From Rhodoplanes sp. Z2-YC6860 (lineage in GTDB: Bacteria > Pseudomonadota > Alphaproteobacteria > Rhizobiales > Xanthobacteraceae), in NCBI RefSeq assembly GCF_001579845.1, contig NZ_CP007440.1, positions 7,896,029 to 7,960,028 on the forward strand: DNA of 64,000 bases. The letters are read 5' to 3'. Made by a program: the position numbers and the translations under genes. A model generated the notes under the pieces. The model worked only from the letters and a program-made list of their open reading frames with translations, had not been told where the DNA came from and did not search any database. The number at the start of each line of letters is the position of its first letter. Within the stretch, counting starts at the first letter, position 1. Of the stretch, positions 1-8,160 are shown piece by piece.

Positions 1-969
1 CACGTCCGGCACCGGGCCGTCGAGCGGATATTTCGACAGATCGAGGCCGACGATGTCGGACAACATCGCGACGCCCAGCTCGGGATGAATCAGCGTCTGG
101 AGCTGCTCGAATTTTTCCCTGGCCTCGTCGCGGCTCTTGCCGACCACCGTCAGCACGCCGGGCATGACCTTGATGGAATCCGGCGAGCGGCCGCACTTCG
201 CGGTGCGCGCTTTGAGCTCGGCATAGAATTTCTTCGAAGCTTCGAGGTTCTGCGACACCGTGAACAGCACCTCGGCGGTGCGCGCCGCAAGCTCGAGCCC
301 CGCCTCCGACTGCCCGGCCTGCACGATCACCGGCTGGCCCTGCGGTGAGCGCGGCACCATCAAGGGCCCGCGCACCGAGAAGTGCGTGCCCTTGTGATGC
401 AGCATGTGGAGTTTTTCAGGGTGGAAGAACAGCCCGCCGTTCTTGTCCAGGACGTGGGCGTCGTCCTCCCACGTGTCCCAAAGCCCCTGCGCCACGTCGA
501 TGAACTCGGCGGCGCGCTCGTAGCGTTGGTCGTGCGGCACGTGGGCCGCATGGCTGAAGTTCAGCGCTTCGGACGCCGCCGACGAGGTGACCACGTTCCA
601 GCCGACGCGGCCCTCGCTCAACTGGTCCAACGTGGCGAACATGCGCGCCACATGGAACGGATCGAGATAGGTGGTGGTGGCGGTCGAGATCAGGCCGATG
701 CGGCTCGTCACCGCCGCGAGCGCGCCGAGCAACGTCAGCGGTTCGAGCCGCATCGACACCGTCGTGCGCTTCCAGATGTCCGGGTCGTCAGGGCCGAAGG
801 TCGAATTGCTGTCGGCGTTGAAGACGAAATCGAACAGCCCGCGCTCGGCGATCTGCGTGATGTTGACGTAGTGCTTCAGGCTCTGGTTGGCGTTCGGCAT
901 GACGCCGGGATCGCGCCATGACGCGATGTGGTGGCCGGTTCCATAAAGGAAAAAGCCGAGTTTCATCAT
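1..969 (-). CDS. NtaA/SnaA/DszA-type FMN-dependent monooxygenase, partial
   Basis: The frame is open from an ATG at 969 (a second ATG lies at 966) to the left edge, so the C-terminus is missing; about 320 residues are visible. It begins MMKLGFFLYGTGHHIASWRD and carries the block GRVGWNVVTS near residue 130, a hallmark of the nitrilotriacetate/EDTA/dibenzothiophene-sulfone subfamily of bacterial luciferase-like monooxygenases. These use FMNH2 from a partner reductase and O2 to oxidise a C-N or C-S substrate in the cytoplasm. No flavin reductase is visible here. A palindromic repeat separates it from the next gene upstream on the same strand, a dienelactone hydrolase, so the two may not share a transcript. 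The family assignment is firm; the substrate is unknown. Confidence 0.88.
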   Translation of the reverse strand, partial: MMKLGFFLYGTGHHIASWRDPGVMPNANQSLKHYVNITQIAERGLFDFVFNADSNSTFGPDDPDIWKRTTVSMRLEPLTLLGALAAVTSRIGLISTATTTYLDPFHVARMFATLDQLSEGRVGWNVVTSSAASEALNFSHAAHVPHDQRYERAAEFIDVAQGLWDTWEDDAHVLDKNGGLFFHPEKLHMLHHKGTHFSVRGPLMVPRSPQGQPVIVQAGQSEAGLELAARTAEVLFTVSQNLEASKKFYAELKARTAKCGRSPDSIKVMPGVLTVVGKSRDEAREKFEQLQTLIHPELGVAMLSDIVGLDLSKYPLDGPVPDV

Positions 970-998
970 GGCGGCACGTGCTCCATTCTCTCAGCTCG

Positions 999-1101
999 GT
1001 CATTCCGGGACCGCGCGCAGCGCGGGACCCGGAATCCAGTACGGGGCTCCGAATCCGCGTCTGGATTCCGGGTTCCGGCCTTCGGCCGGCCCCGGAATGA
1101 C
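999..1101. repeat. Palindromic intergenic repeat, family B copy 1
   Basis: The element has two hairpins in inverted arrangement. The left one pairs ATTCCGGG (1002-1009) with CCCGGAAT (1028-1035); the right one pairs ATTCCGGG (1065-1072) with CCCGGAAT (1092-1099). Its ends read GTCATTCC and GGAATGAC, so the whole is also a long palindrome. A second copy lies at 8965-9069. It fills the gap between the monooxygenase and the dienelactone hydrolase. It resembles the REP-like elements of Bradyrhizobium-type genomes. Confidence 0.85.
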
Positions 1102-1121
1102 CGCGGGGAGAGAGCTTACTC

Positions 1122-1820
1122 CTAGCCGAGGTGCTTTTTGAAGAAGTCGACCGTCAACGCCAGCGCGCGGTCGGCTTCGGGTTTCGAATAGGTCTTGCCG
1201 CCGTGGCGCGCAAAGGCGTGGTCGGCGCCGGGATATTTGTGGATCGTCACCAGCGGATTGGGCGACAGGCGCCGCTCCAGCATGTCGTTGACTTCGGCCT
1301 GCACCCAGCGGTCCTTCATCGCCATGTGCAGCACGAACGGCCGGTGGAGGTTCTTTACCTCCTTGATGCGGTGCTCGATATAGGTGCCGTAATAGGCCAC
1401 CGCACAATCGATGTCGGTGCGGCAGCACATCAGGTAGCAGAGCTTGCCGCCGAGACAGTAGCCGACCGCGCCGACCTTGCCGTTGCACTCCAGAATCTTC
1501 TCCAGATAGTGCCAGACGTCTTCCATGTCGCGGACACCGAGGTCGTAGTCGAACTCGTAATAGAGATCGAACGCCTTCTGCACGTGATCCGGATTCTTGT
1601 CAGAGAGTTCGACGCCCGGCTCCTGCCGCCAGAACAGGTCCGGCACGAGACACACGAAACCCGCTTCGGCGAACTCGTGGGCGTGGTGGCGCATGGTGTC
1701 GTTGACGCCCCAGATCTCCATGATGGCGATGACGGCACCCACCGGCTTCTTGTCCGGATAGGCGATGTAGGCGCCCATCTCGCCGTCGCGGAGTTTGACC
1801 CGGATGTTCTCGGTTCGCAT
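1122..1820 (-). CDS. Dienelactone hydrolase family protein
   Basis: This is a 232-residue alpha/beta hydrolase of the DLH family, the usual length. The catalytic set is visible: Glu35 in MEIWG, nucleophile Cys122 in GYCLGGK, Asp170 in MKDRW and His201 in GADHAF. Family members hydrolyse dienelactone to maleylacetate in ring-cleavage pathways, but many paralogues act on other esters. The ATG at 1820 has a GAGGGAA ribosome site a little upstream. Repeats flank it on both sides (1865-1976 and 999-1101). The nearby amidohydrolase and flavin monooxygenase on the same strand suggest a small aromatic or heterocycle catabolic group. The true substrate cannot be read from the sequence. Confidence 0.9.
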   Translation of the reverse strand: MRTENIRVKLRDGEMGAYIAYPDKKPVGAVIAIMEIWGVNDTMRHHAHEFAEAGFVCLVPDLFWRQEPGVELSDKNPDHVQKAFDLYYEFDYDLGVRDMEDVWHYLEKILECNGKVGAVGYCLGGKLCYLMCCRTDIDCAVAYYGTYIEHRIKEVKNLHRPFVLHMAMKDRWVQAEVNDMLERRLSPNPLVTIHKYPGADHAFARHGGKTYSKPEADRALALTVDFFKKHLG

Positions 1821-1864
1821 TTCCCTGCCTGTTCCCTCTCGTCCTTGGCGCTGCTCTCTCCGCT

Positions 1865-1976
1865 GTCATGCGCGGGCTTGACCCGCGCATCCATGATGCA
1901 CCAGCAGCCTATTCAACTCTTACGACTGCCTTCGTTGCACCTCGTCATGGATTGCCGGGTCAAGCCCGGCAATGAC
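1865..1976. repeat. Palindromic intergenic repeat, family C
   Basis: The left arm begins GTCATGCGCGGGCTTGACCC and the right arm ends GGGTCAAGCCCGGCAATGAC; each arm has its own inverted repeat (GCGGGCTTGACCCGC and CCGGGTCAAGCCCGG). The outer flanks, CTCCGCTGTCAT on the left and ATGACTCGTGGA on the right, nearly match those of the family B copy at 8965-9069 although the cores differ. It lies between the amidohydrolase stop and the dienelactone hydrolase start. Confidence 0.85.
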
Positions 1977-1987
1977 TCGTGGAAAGT

Positions 1988-2986
1988 TCAGAGCTTTAAA
2001 AGCTGCTTCGCGTTGCCGGAGAATATCGCGTCCTTCTCCGACTGCGGAATCTCCAGCGCGTTCACGGCGGCGATGGTGTTGCGAATGAGCCCGCGGCCGA
2101 GTTCGAAATCGAACGGCGCGTCGGTCGCGAACACACTGTGCGCGGTGCCGAAGAAATCGTGGCCGCAGCGCGTCGGCCCCACCTCTCCCAACGCCGTGTC
2201 GGCATAGAGCATCTTGAAGTAGTCGAGCGGCGGCTTCCGGAGGCCCGCCTGCAGCGCCTCCGGATTGTGGTCCGGCGCGCCGAAGAAGATCTGCTTGAAG
2301 CCGAGCTTAATCTTGCCGGCGAAATACGGGATCATGCCGCCCATGTGATGGCTGACGATCTTCAAGGTCGGCAATTCGTCGAAGATGCCGGAGTAAATCA
2401 GCCGCGTCATGCAGGCGGTGGTCTCATAAGGCCAGCCGAAGCTGAACCAGATCTCGTTCTGCGATTCCTTTTCGCTCGCGTAGTCGGAGAACTGCGCGGT
2501 GCGCATCGGATGCACGAAGACCGGCAGATCGTGGGCCACCATCGCGGCGAACACCGGCCGGAATTTCGGCGCCGACAGCGGCTCGCCAGCCACGTTGGTA
2601 AAGACCTGAACGCCGCGCGCGCCCAAATCTTTGATCGCGCGTTCCGCCTCGACCACCGACGCGTCCGGATTGTTCATCGGCAGCGAGGCGATGAAGGTCG
2701 GGAAATGGTCGGGGTGCTTGCGGCAGGTTTCGGCCAGCAGATCGTTCGCCATCCGCACCAGATCCGGCACCTTGTCGGGCGGGCCAATCAGCTCCGGCGG
2801 CGGATTGGCGAGCGACAGCACATGCTGCGTGCCGGGAAACTCGTCGAGCAGCGCGCGGCGCGCATCAACGTCCCAGAGCGGTTTGAGCCGCGGGAACGCC
2901 GTGAGCACCGGATGGCCCGGGATGAGGCTGCCGAGCCGCTCCAGATAAGCCTGCGGCATGAAGTGGTTGAAGATGTCGATCATCAT
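1988..2986 (-). CDS. Amidohydrolase-2 (ACMSD-like) family protein
   Basis: This 332-residue TIM-barrel protein belongs to the amidohydrolase-2 group, which includes aminocarboxymuconate-semialdehyde decarboxylase and related hydrolases and decarboxylases. Near the N-terminus it reads MMIDIFNHFMP, where many relatives have an H-x-H metal motif; here the first His is Phe. Later conserved blocks are intact: SHHMGGMIPYF with a metal-ligand His and FATDAPFD with the catalytic Asp. The start at 2986 has no clear ribosome site, and the next ATG (2983) is equally possible. It is transcribed away from the IclR gene at 3151, which may control it. The reaction is unknown; decarboxylation or hydrolysis of a ring-cleavage product would fit. 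Confidence 0.85.
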   Translation of the reverse strand: MMIDIFNHFMPQAYLERLGSLIPGHPVLTAFPRLKPLWDVDARRALLDEFPGTQHVLSLANPPPELIGPPDKVPDLVRMANDLLAETCRKHPDHFPTFIASLPMNNPDASVVEAERAIKDLGARGVQVFTNVAGEPLSAPKFRPVFAAMVAHDLPVFVHPMRTAQFSDYASEKESQNEIWFSFGWPYETTACMTRLIYSGIFDELPTLKIVSHHMGGMIPYFAGKIKLGFKQIFFGAPDHNPEALQAGLRKPPLDYFKMLYADTALGEVGPTRCGHDFFGTAHSVFATDAPFDFELGRGLIRNTIAAVNALEIPQSEKDAIFSGNAKQLLKL

Positions 2987-3127
2987 GGGGCACGCAATCT
3001 AGCGCAAAACCTGCCGCGGCAAACAGCGTCCGGCCGGGCGACGCTCTGCAATGGAAACATACGGGTGCGTCATGTCGTGCCGTTGACGCAGAGCCTCTGA
3101 GGAGGCATTTTCGTAGATAGAAAAATA

Positions 3128-3144
3128 TTTTCGCAATCCGAAAA
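3128..3144. promoter_or_regulatory. Candidate IclR operator (palindrome)
   Basis: A perfect inverted repeat, TTTTCG-N5-CGAAAA, sits in the divergent gap just before the iclR-type start, and another TTTTCG lies 20 bases upstream (3108-3113). Its place suggests autoregulation and control of the divergent amidohydrolase. This is inference from symmetry and position only. Confidence 0.4.
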
Positions 3145-3150
3145 CTTGGA

Positions 3151-4080
3151 TTGCCCACGGGTGGAAGCGTCGCGTTGAGTCTCAATCGCACCCCATCGAA
3201 CGGAAATCCCCGCGGCAAGGCGGCCGCCGCGCGCCCCCGTGCGCTGCCGCGTCCGCGCAAGACGGCGGACGCCGAAAGCACCACCACCGAAGACCCGCGC
3301 AACCTCGTCAACTCGCTGTCCAAGGGGCTGCGGGTGCTGGAATCCTTCAGCGCCGAGCGCACCGAAATGACCTTGAGCGAGGTGGCGCGCGCCGCCGGCA
3401 TCGATCCGGGCACCGCGTTCCGCATGCTCAACACCCTGGTGATGCTCGGCTACGTGGCCCGCGTCCCGGACAGCAAGCGCTTCCGGCTGACCATGAAGGT
3501 GGTCGATCTCGGCCTGCACGCCATCGGGCGCTCTGATCTGCGCGAGCTGGCACGACCGATCCTGCGCTCTCTCGTTGGCGAAATCAGCGAGGCGGCAAGC
3601 CTCGGCGTGATGGATGGCGGAGACGTGCTCTATGTCGAGCGGGTGCGCGCGGGGCTGACGCGGCTCGGCGTCGACATCCGCATCGGCACGCAGATTCCGG
3701 CAAGCGTCGGCATCATAGGCCACGCCATCCTGGCGTTCCTGCCGCCGCGCGACCGCGAACGCGTGCTGGCGATGCCGACGCGCCGCGGCGAGACGGCATC
3801 GCATGCGCTGACGCGGGCGGAGCTCGACCGCACGCTCGAAACGATCCGTCAGCGCGGCTATGCGCTGCATGACTCCCTGTTCGGCAACGGGCTGCGCGTT
3901 CTCGCGGTGCCGGTGCTCGACACCGACGGTTATCCGGTCGCCTCGATCAGCGTCGCGGCGCCGATCGTGCGCATGCCGATGGACGAATTCCTCAAGCTGG
4001 CGCTGGCGCCCCTGCAGCACGCCGCGCGCGAGGTCGCCCGCGCCGTGCAGGCGAGCGGCACCATCTCGACGGCGGTTTAG
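3151..4080 (+). CDS. IclR family transcriptional regulator
   Basis: This 309-residue protein has an IclR winged-helix HTH at about residues 50-115 (LVNSLSKGLRVLESF, then LSEVARAAGIDPGTAFRML) and an IclR effector-binding domain at about 125-300, including GTQIPASVGIIGHA and GYALHDSLFGNGLRVLAVPV. It has a basic N-terminal extension of about 45 residues. The only upstream starts are TTG codons at 3151 and 3175, so the true start is uncertain. IclR proteins usually bind a small catabolic acid and control the adjacent operon. Here the downstream genes are an ABC importer and several enzymes, and the divergent gene is an amidohydrolase. Confidence 0.92.
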   Translation: MPTGGSVALSLNRTPSNGNPRGKAAAARPRALPRPRKTADAESTTTEDPRNLVNSLSKGLRVLESFSAERTEMTLSEVARAAGIDPGTAFRMLNTLVMLGYVARVPDSKRFRLTMKVVDLGLHAIGRSDLRELARPILRSLVGEISEAASLGVMDGGDVLYVERVRAGLTRLGVDIRIGTQIPASVGIIGHAILAFLPPRDRERVLAMPTRRGETASHALTRAELDRTLETIRQRGYALHDSLFGNGLRVLAVPVLDTDGYPVASISVAAPIVRMPMDEFLKLALAPLQHAAREVARAVQASGTISTAV

Positions 4081-4081
4081 A

Positions 4082-4126
4082 GCATGATCCCGAAAAGTGT
4101 GAAGCGGTTTTCGGAAAAGATCATGC
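4082..4126. repeat. Palindromic intergenic repeat, family A copy 1
   Basis: This 45-base imperfect palindrome begins GCATGATCCCGAAAAGTG and ends GGAAAAGATCATGC. It sits between the iclR stop codon and the ABC ATPase start. Further copies occur at 8100-8144 (same orientation) and 14597-14641 (inverted). Such elements are common in Bradyrhizobium-like genomes. A hairpin here could lower read-through from iclR. Confidence 0.85.
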
Positions 4127-4157
4127 TCGGACAAGAGCGACGGGCGGAGAAGTGTCG

Positions 4158-4982
4158 ATGACGGCGGTGGGAACGATGACAATGCCGGGCCGCGCCGCAG
4201 CCTCCGGTGCACTGGCGCGCAGCGGCGCCCTGATCGAAGCGAAAGCCATCGTCAAAATCTATCCCACCGTATCGGGCGAGCCGGTGCTGGCGCTCGACCG
4301 GGTCGACATGTCGGTCGAGGACGGCGAATTCGTCTGCCTGGTCGGCCCTTCGGGCTGCGGCAAGAGCACCTTGATGCGGCTGCTCGCAGGCCTCGACCGT
4401 GCCGACGCCGGCACGTTCTCACTCGGCGGCACCGCGATCGACGGGCCGTCGTCCGAAGTGGGCGTGGTGTTTCAGCAGGCGACGCTGCTGCCGTGGCTCA
4501 CGGTCTGGCAGAACGTCACGCTGCCGCTGCGTGTCGGCGGTCACGGGATCGGCGAGCGTGAAGGCCCGGTGCGCGAACTTCTGAAGATCGCGGCGCTGCA
4601 GGGTTTCGAGAACAAGTATCCATACGAGCTATCCGGCGGCATGCAACAGCGCGTCGCCATCGTCCGCGCGCTGGCGCGCGATCCCAAGCTGCTTCTGATG
4701 GACGAGCCGTTCGGCGCGCTCGATGCGCTCACCCGCGAGAAGATGAACGCCGAGCTGCAGCGCATCTGGCTCGCGAGCCGTAAGACCGTGGTGCTGATCA
4801 CGCACTCGATCGACGAGGCGATTTTCCTCGGCGACCGTGTGGTGGTGATGTCGCCGCGACCCGGCCGCATCGTCCGCGAGCTCAAGGTCGACCTGCCGCG
4901 TCCCCGCGTTGCCGCCGAGACCTTCGGCCATCCCGAACACGTCAAGCTGTCGCGCGAGATCCGCGTGCTGCTCGAAGGCTGA
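4158..4982 (+). CDS. ABC transporter ATP-binding protein (nitrate/sulfonate/taurine type)
   Basis: This is the 274-residue ATPase of an importer in the SsuB/TauB/NrtD group. It shows Walker A GPSGCGKST, Q-loop VVFQQATLLPW, signature LSGGMQQR, Walker B LLLMDEPFGALD and H-loop ITHSIDEA. I chose the ATG at 4158, because GGAGA at 4145-4149 sits eight bases before it; a GTG at 4152 would be too close. It works at the inner face of the membrane with the permease that starts five bases after its stop and the binding protein that follows. Confidence 0.93.
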   Translation: MTAVGTMTMPGRAAASGALARSGALIEAKAIVKIYPTVSGEPVLALDRVDMSVEDGEFVCLVGPSGCGKSTLMRLLAGLDRADAGTFSLGGTAIDGPSSEVGVVFQQATLLPWLTVWQNVTLPLRVGGHGIGEREGPVRELLKIAALQGFENKYPYELSGGMQQRVAIVRALARDPKLLLMDEPFGALDALTREKMNAELQRIWLASRKTVVLITHSIDEAIFLGDRVVVMSPRPGRIVRELKVDLPRPRVAAETFGHPEHVKLSREIRVLLEG

Positions 4983-4987
4983 CCGTC

Positions 4988-5845
4988 ATGACCGACCTCT
5001 CGCACGAACCTTCCGCGCTCGATCTCGTCTCGGCTTCGGCCGCCAACGCGCAGTCGCGCCGCCGCAGGGAGCGCTTCGCCAACGTCGGCATCGCCATCGC
5101 CGGTGCATTGGCGTTGCTGCTGATCTGGAAGCTTGCCGTGATGGCGCTCAACGTGCCGCCCTACATCCTGCCGGCGCCGGAGGGCGTGTTCACGGCGCTG
5201 TGGAGCGGCATCGCGGTTTCGCCGGCCAGCCCGCTCGGCTTCTATCTGCCGCTGTGGAGCACGCTGTCGAACGCGCTGTTCGGCTTTCTGATCGGCGCAG
5301 GCCTTGGATTGATCGTCGGTTCGCTGATGGCGGAATTCCGTCCGGTCGAAACGGCGCTGATGCCTTACGCCTTCGCGCTGCAGAGCCTGCCCAAGGTCGC
5401 CATCGCGCCGCTGATCGTGATCTGGTGCGGTTTCGGCGACGGCTCGAAGATCGCGATGGCGGCGCTGCTCGCGTTCTTCCCGATGCTGGTGAACAGCTTC
5501 GCCGGCATGCGCTCGGCCGACGTCGAACGGATCGAGTTGATGAAGGTGCTCTCGGCGTCGCGGTTCGAGACCTACCGGCTGGTCAAGCTTCCCTCGGCCG
5601 CGCCTTACATCTTTGCCGGTCTGGACATGGGCATCGTCTATGCGCTCCTTGGCACCATCGTCGCGGAATTTCTCGGTGCCCAGGAGGGCATGGGTGTCGT
5701 CATCACCAAGGCGCAGGCGGTGACGGACGTCGCCGGCGTGTTTGCGGTGCTCACCGTCCTCGGCGCCACCGGCATCATCCTGCACCTCGTCGTCAGCCGG
5801 ACCCAGCGCAAGCTGATCCACTGGATGGACCGCGGGCAGCATTAA
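4988..5845 (+). CDS. ABC transporter permease (SsuC/TauC type)
   Basis: This 285-residue inner-membrane protein has about six hydrophobic segments, starting with ALALLLIWKLAVMAL, and the EAA-type cytoplasmic loop SRFETYRLVKLPSAAPYIFAG near residue 195 that docks onto the ATPase. Similar permeases carry sulfonates, taurine, nitrate or thiamine precursors. It lies in an operon with the ATPase (five-base gap) and the binding protein (23-base gap). Confidence 0.92.
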   Translation: MTDLSHEPSALDLVSASAANAQSRRRRERFANVGIAIAGALALLLIWKLAVMALNVPPYILPAPEGVFTALWSGIAVSPASPLGFYLPLWSTLSNALFGFLIGAGLGLIVGSLMAEFRPVETALMPYAFALQSLPKVAIAPLIVIWCGFGDGSKIAMAALLAFFPMLVNSFAGMRSADVERIELMKVLSASRFETYRLVKLPSAAPYIFAGLDMGIVYALLGTIVAEFLGAQEGMGVVITKAQAVTDVAGVFAVLTVLGATGIILHLVVSRTQRKLIHWMDRGQH

Positions 5846-5868
5846 GAAACAGCATTCGGGAGAAACAC

Positions 5869-6936
5869 ATGATCAATCGACGCAAGGTCGTTCAAGGAAT
5901 GGGTGCCGGTGTCGGCTTGTTCGCCATGCCGTCCATCGTGCGGGCGCAGGAGCTGCGCAAGATCCGCATGGGCTTCGGCATCAAGTCGGTCAATCCGATC
6001 ATCATCAACATCCTGATCTCGGAGGGGCTCGGCTACACCAAGGAAGAAGGCCTGCAATTCACGCCGCTCGCGCTCGGCACCAACTCCAACGCGCAGATCG
6101 CGGTCGACAAGGGCGACACCGAGTTCGCGGTCGGCACGCCGAGCTTCCAGTTCCCGCTGTTCGCCAAGGGCCAGCTGCCGCCGATCGTGAACTTCTACGA
6201 ATACACCTATCCGTATAAGTGGGACGTCGCGGTGAAGCCGGACTCGGCGGTCCAGAAATACGAAGACCTCAAGGGCAAGAAGATCGGCGTCAGCGACTTG
6301 GGCACCACCGACTATCCGGTGACCCGCGCGGTGCTGCAGAACATCGGCGTCGATCCGGACAAGGACGTGCAGTGGCTCGCGGTCGGCGCCGGCGTCACCG
6401 CGGGTGTCGCGCTTCAGCGCGGCGTGATCGATGCGCTGGCTTATTTCGACACCGGCTTCGGCCAGATCGACGCCGCAGGCATCGGCATGCGCATGCTGCC
6501 GCGGCCGAAGAACATCCCGCTGATCGGCGGGCTGTTCCTCAGCGCGAAGGAAGGCTTCCTCAAGGAGAACCGCAAGGTCGCGGTGGGCTTCGGCCGCGCC
6601 GTGAACAAGGCCTCGGAGTTCCTGCTGGCCAATCCGGAGGCCGGCGCCCGCGTGTTCCTGAAGATGTATCCCGAGACCGCGCCGCGCGGCGCGAGCGAAG
6701 CCGACGCGGTGAAGTCGGTGCTGCTCGCCGCTCAGCGCCGCATCCCGCTGTACCGGCCGCCCTACGAAAATACCAAAATGGGCTTCATCCGTGAGGACGA
6801 GCTGCTGACGGATGCCAAGTTCCAGGGGCTCGACATCAAGAACATCAAGCCGCTCTACACCAACGAGTTTATCGACGAGATCAACGATTACGATCACGGC
6901 AAGATTATCGAGCAGGCAAAGTCGTATAAGACCTGA
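5869..6936 (+). CDS. ABC transporter substrate-binding protein, NMT1/SsuA-like
   Basis: This 355-residue periplasmic protein starts MINRRKVVQGMGAGVGLF, a twin-arginine-like signal peptide ending near the sequence IVRAQ. A GGGAGA site (5858-5863) sits six bases before the ATG. The mature part resembles the NMT1/THI5 and SsuA solute-binding fold, with LKGKKIGVSDLGTTDYP as the first lobe core. It should deliver the substrate to the adjacent permease and ATPase. The cargo is unknown; the enzymes downstream suggest a carboxylated or cyclic compound rather than a sulfonate. Confidence 0.9.
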   Translation: MINRRKVVQGMGAGVGLFAMPSIVRAQELRKIRMGFGIKSVNPIIINILISEGLGYTKEEGLQFTPLALGTNSNAQIAVDKGDTEFAVGTPSFQFPLFAKGQLPPIVNFYEYTYPYKWDVAVKPDSAVQKYEDLKGKKIGVSDLGTTDYPVTRAVLQNIGVDPDKDVQWLAVGAGVTAGVALQRGVIDALAYFDTGFGQIDAAGIGMRMLPRPKNIPLIGGLFLSAKEGFLKENRKVAVGFGRAVNKASEFLLANPEAGARVFLKMYPETAPRGASEADAVKSVLLAAQRRIPLYRPPYENTKMGFIREDELLTDAKFQGLDIKNIKPLYTNEFIDEINDYDHGKIIEQAKSYKT

Positions 6937-6950
6937 TCGTCAACGCGAAT

Positions 6951-6992
6951 GCGGCTCCAGGCGGAATTCGCCGCCGGGAGCCGCCGCATTTT
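6951..6992 (+). terminator. Hairpin followed by short T-run
   Basis: GCGGCTCC (6951-6958) pairs with GGAGCCGC (6977-6984), with a smaller inner stem GGCG/CGCC, and TTTT follows at 6989-6992. It sits just after the binding-protein stop and before the PL22-like gene. It may act as a partial terminator or as an mRNA-stabilising hairpin that sets transporter levels apart from enzyme levels. Confidence 0.45.
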
Positions 6993-7004
6993 CCGGACCA
7001 GACT

Positions 7005-8105
7005 GTGAGCAAAGGCGCCCATTTTCCGAAAGAAAGCCGCGAGAGCACCGACCCGCAATCGGGGCGGCGCATCCGGCAGGTGACGAATCATCCGTCGATC
7101 CATCACCATCCGTTCTTCTTCGTGCCGGCCTACGACCGCGCCATGAAGCGGCTGATCTTCGTGTCGTATCGCACAGGGAAGCCACAGATCTTCTTCGAGG
7201 ACCGTTCGAGCGGCCAGCTCGTGCAGGTCACCGACCGGGCTGATCTGGCCGACTGGTCGATCATCCCGTCGGGCGATGGGCGCTACGTCTATTACACGGC
7301 GGGCACCGGGGGCTTCCGGATCAACCTCGACACCTTCGAGGAAGAGCAGCTTGCCGATTTCGGCGCGGTCGAGATGCGCGAGAAGGGCATGGTCGGCGCC
7401 GCGATGGGCACGACGGCGCTGTCTGCCAGCGGAAAGTGGTGGGCGGTGCCGGTCAAGGCCGGTCCGGTGACGCGGTTCATGCTGATCGACACCGAGAGGA
7501 AAACCTCGTCGGTGATCATCGAGCGCGACACCATCGGGCATCCGCAGTTCTGCCCCGACGACGAGGACCTGATCCTCTACGCCGGGCCGATGACCGACCG
7601 TGTCTGGGTGACGGACCGCAGCGGGCAGAAGAACCGGCGCATCTATCAGCGCGAGAACGACATGCAGTGGGTCACCCATGAGGTGTGGGTGCCGGGCCGC
7701 CGCACCGTGGCGTTCGTCGACTGGCCGCGCGGTATGAAGATGGTCGATGTCGACCGCGGCGTGGTGCGCCAGATCACTTATTCGCCGGCCTGGCACGCGG
7801 CGCCGGACGATGCCGGCGACACCTTCGTCTGCGACACCAACTTTCCCGATCTCGGGCTGCACACCTTCCACCTCGACGACGATCCGGCCGACGAGGCGCA
7901 GCCGCTCTGCGCCAGCGAGGCTTCGTCCGAGGGCAAGCACTGGGCCGAGCCGTTTCCCTACAACAACGGACCGGTCGCGGTCGAAGCCGCGCAGCACACG
8001 CATCCGCATCCGCGCTTTGCGCCGGACAATTCGCGCGTGGTGTTCACGTCGGACAGGACCGGCCACGCGCAGATTTACGAAGTCATGCTTGAGGACCGCG
8101 CATGA
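7005..8105 (+). CDS. Oligogalacturonate-lyase-like (PL22) beta-propeller enzyme
   Basis: This 366-residue protein matches the PL22 seven-bladed propeller family. It keeps the Mn-binding pattern of characterised oligogalacturonate lyase: His264 in SPAWHAAPDDAG, then Gln330, His333 and His335 in AAQHTHPHPRF with the same Q+3/+5 spacing. His225 in THEVW may be the catalytic base. Family members beta-eliminate short uronates in the cytoplasm, and the absence of a signal peptide agrees. The GTG at 7005 is chosen because the conserved N-terminal blade (ESRESTDPQSGRRIRQVT) follows at once. No pectin genes are nearby, so the substrate may be a different acid. Its stop codon lies inside a palindromic repeat. 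Confidence 0.8.
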   Translation: MSKGAHFPKESRESTDPQSGRRIRQVTNHPSIHHHPFFFVPAYDRAMKRLIFVSYRTGKPQIFFEDRSSGQLVQVTDRADLADWSIIPSGDGRYVYYTAGTGGFRINLDTFEEEQLADFGAVEMREKGMVGAAMGTTALSASGKWWAVPVKAGPVTRFMLIDTERKTSSVIIERDTIGHPQFCPDDEDLILYAGPMTDRVWVTDRSGQKNRRIYQRENDMQWVTHEVWVPGRRTVAFVDWPRGMKMVDVDRGVVRQITYSPAWHAAPDDAGDTFVCDTNFPDLGLHTFHLDDDPADEAQPLCASEASSEGKHWAEPFPYNNGPVAVEAAQHTHPHPRFAPDNSRVVFTSDRTGHAQIYEVMLEDRA

Positions 8106-8144
8106 CCCCGGAAAGTGGGAACCGGTTTCCGGACCAGGTCATGC
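8100..8144. repeat. Palindromic repeat, family A copy 2, overlapping a stop codon
   Basis: The element begins GCATGACCCCGGAAAGTG and ends GGACCAGGTCATGC. Its first bases supply the last codon and the TGA of the PL22-like gene, which ends at 8105. It is in the same orientation as the copy at 4082-4126 but more diverged. Confidence 0.8.
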
Positions 8145-8160
8145 GCCAGGAGAAAGCTCG

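Noticed and set aside
1131-2207. A long plus-strand frame across the dienelactone hydrolase
   Set aside because: It runs through a palindromic repeat and the complement of a gene with an intact catalytic triad; no protein features are visible.
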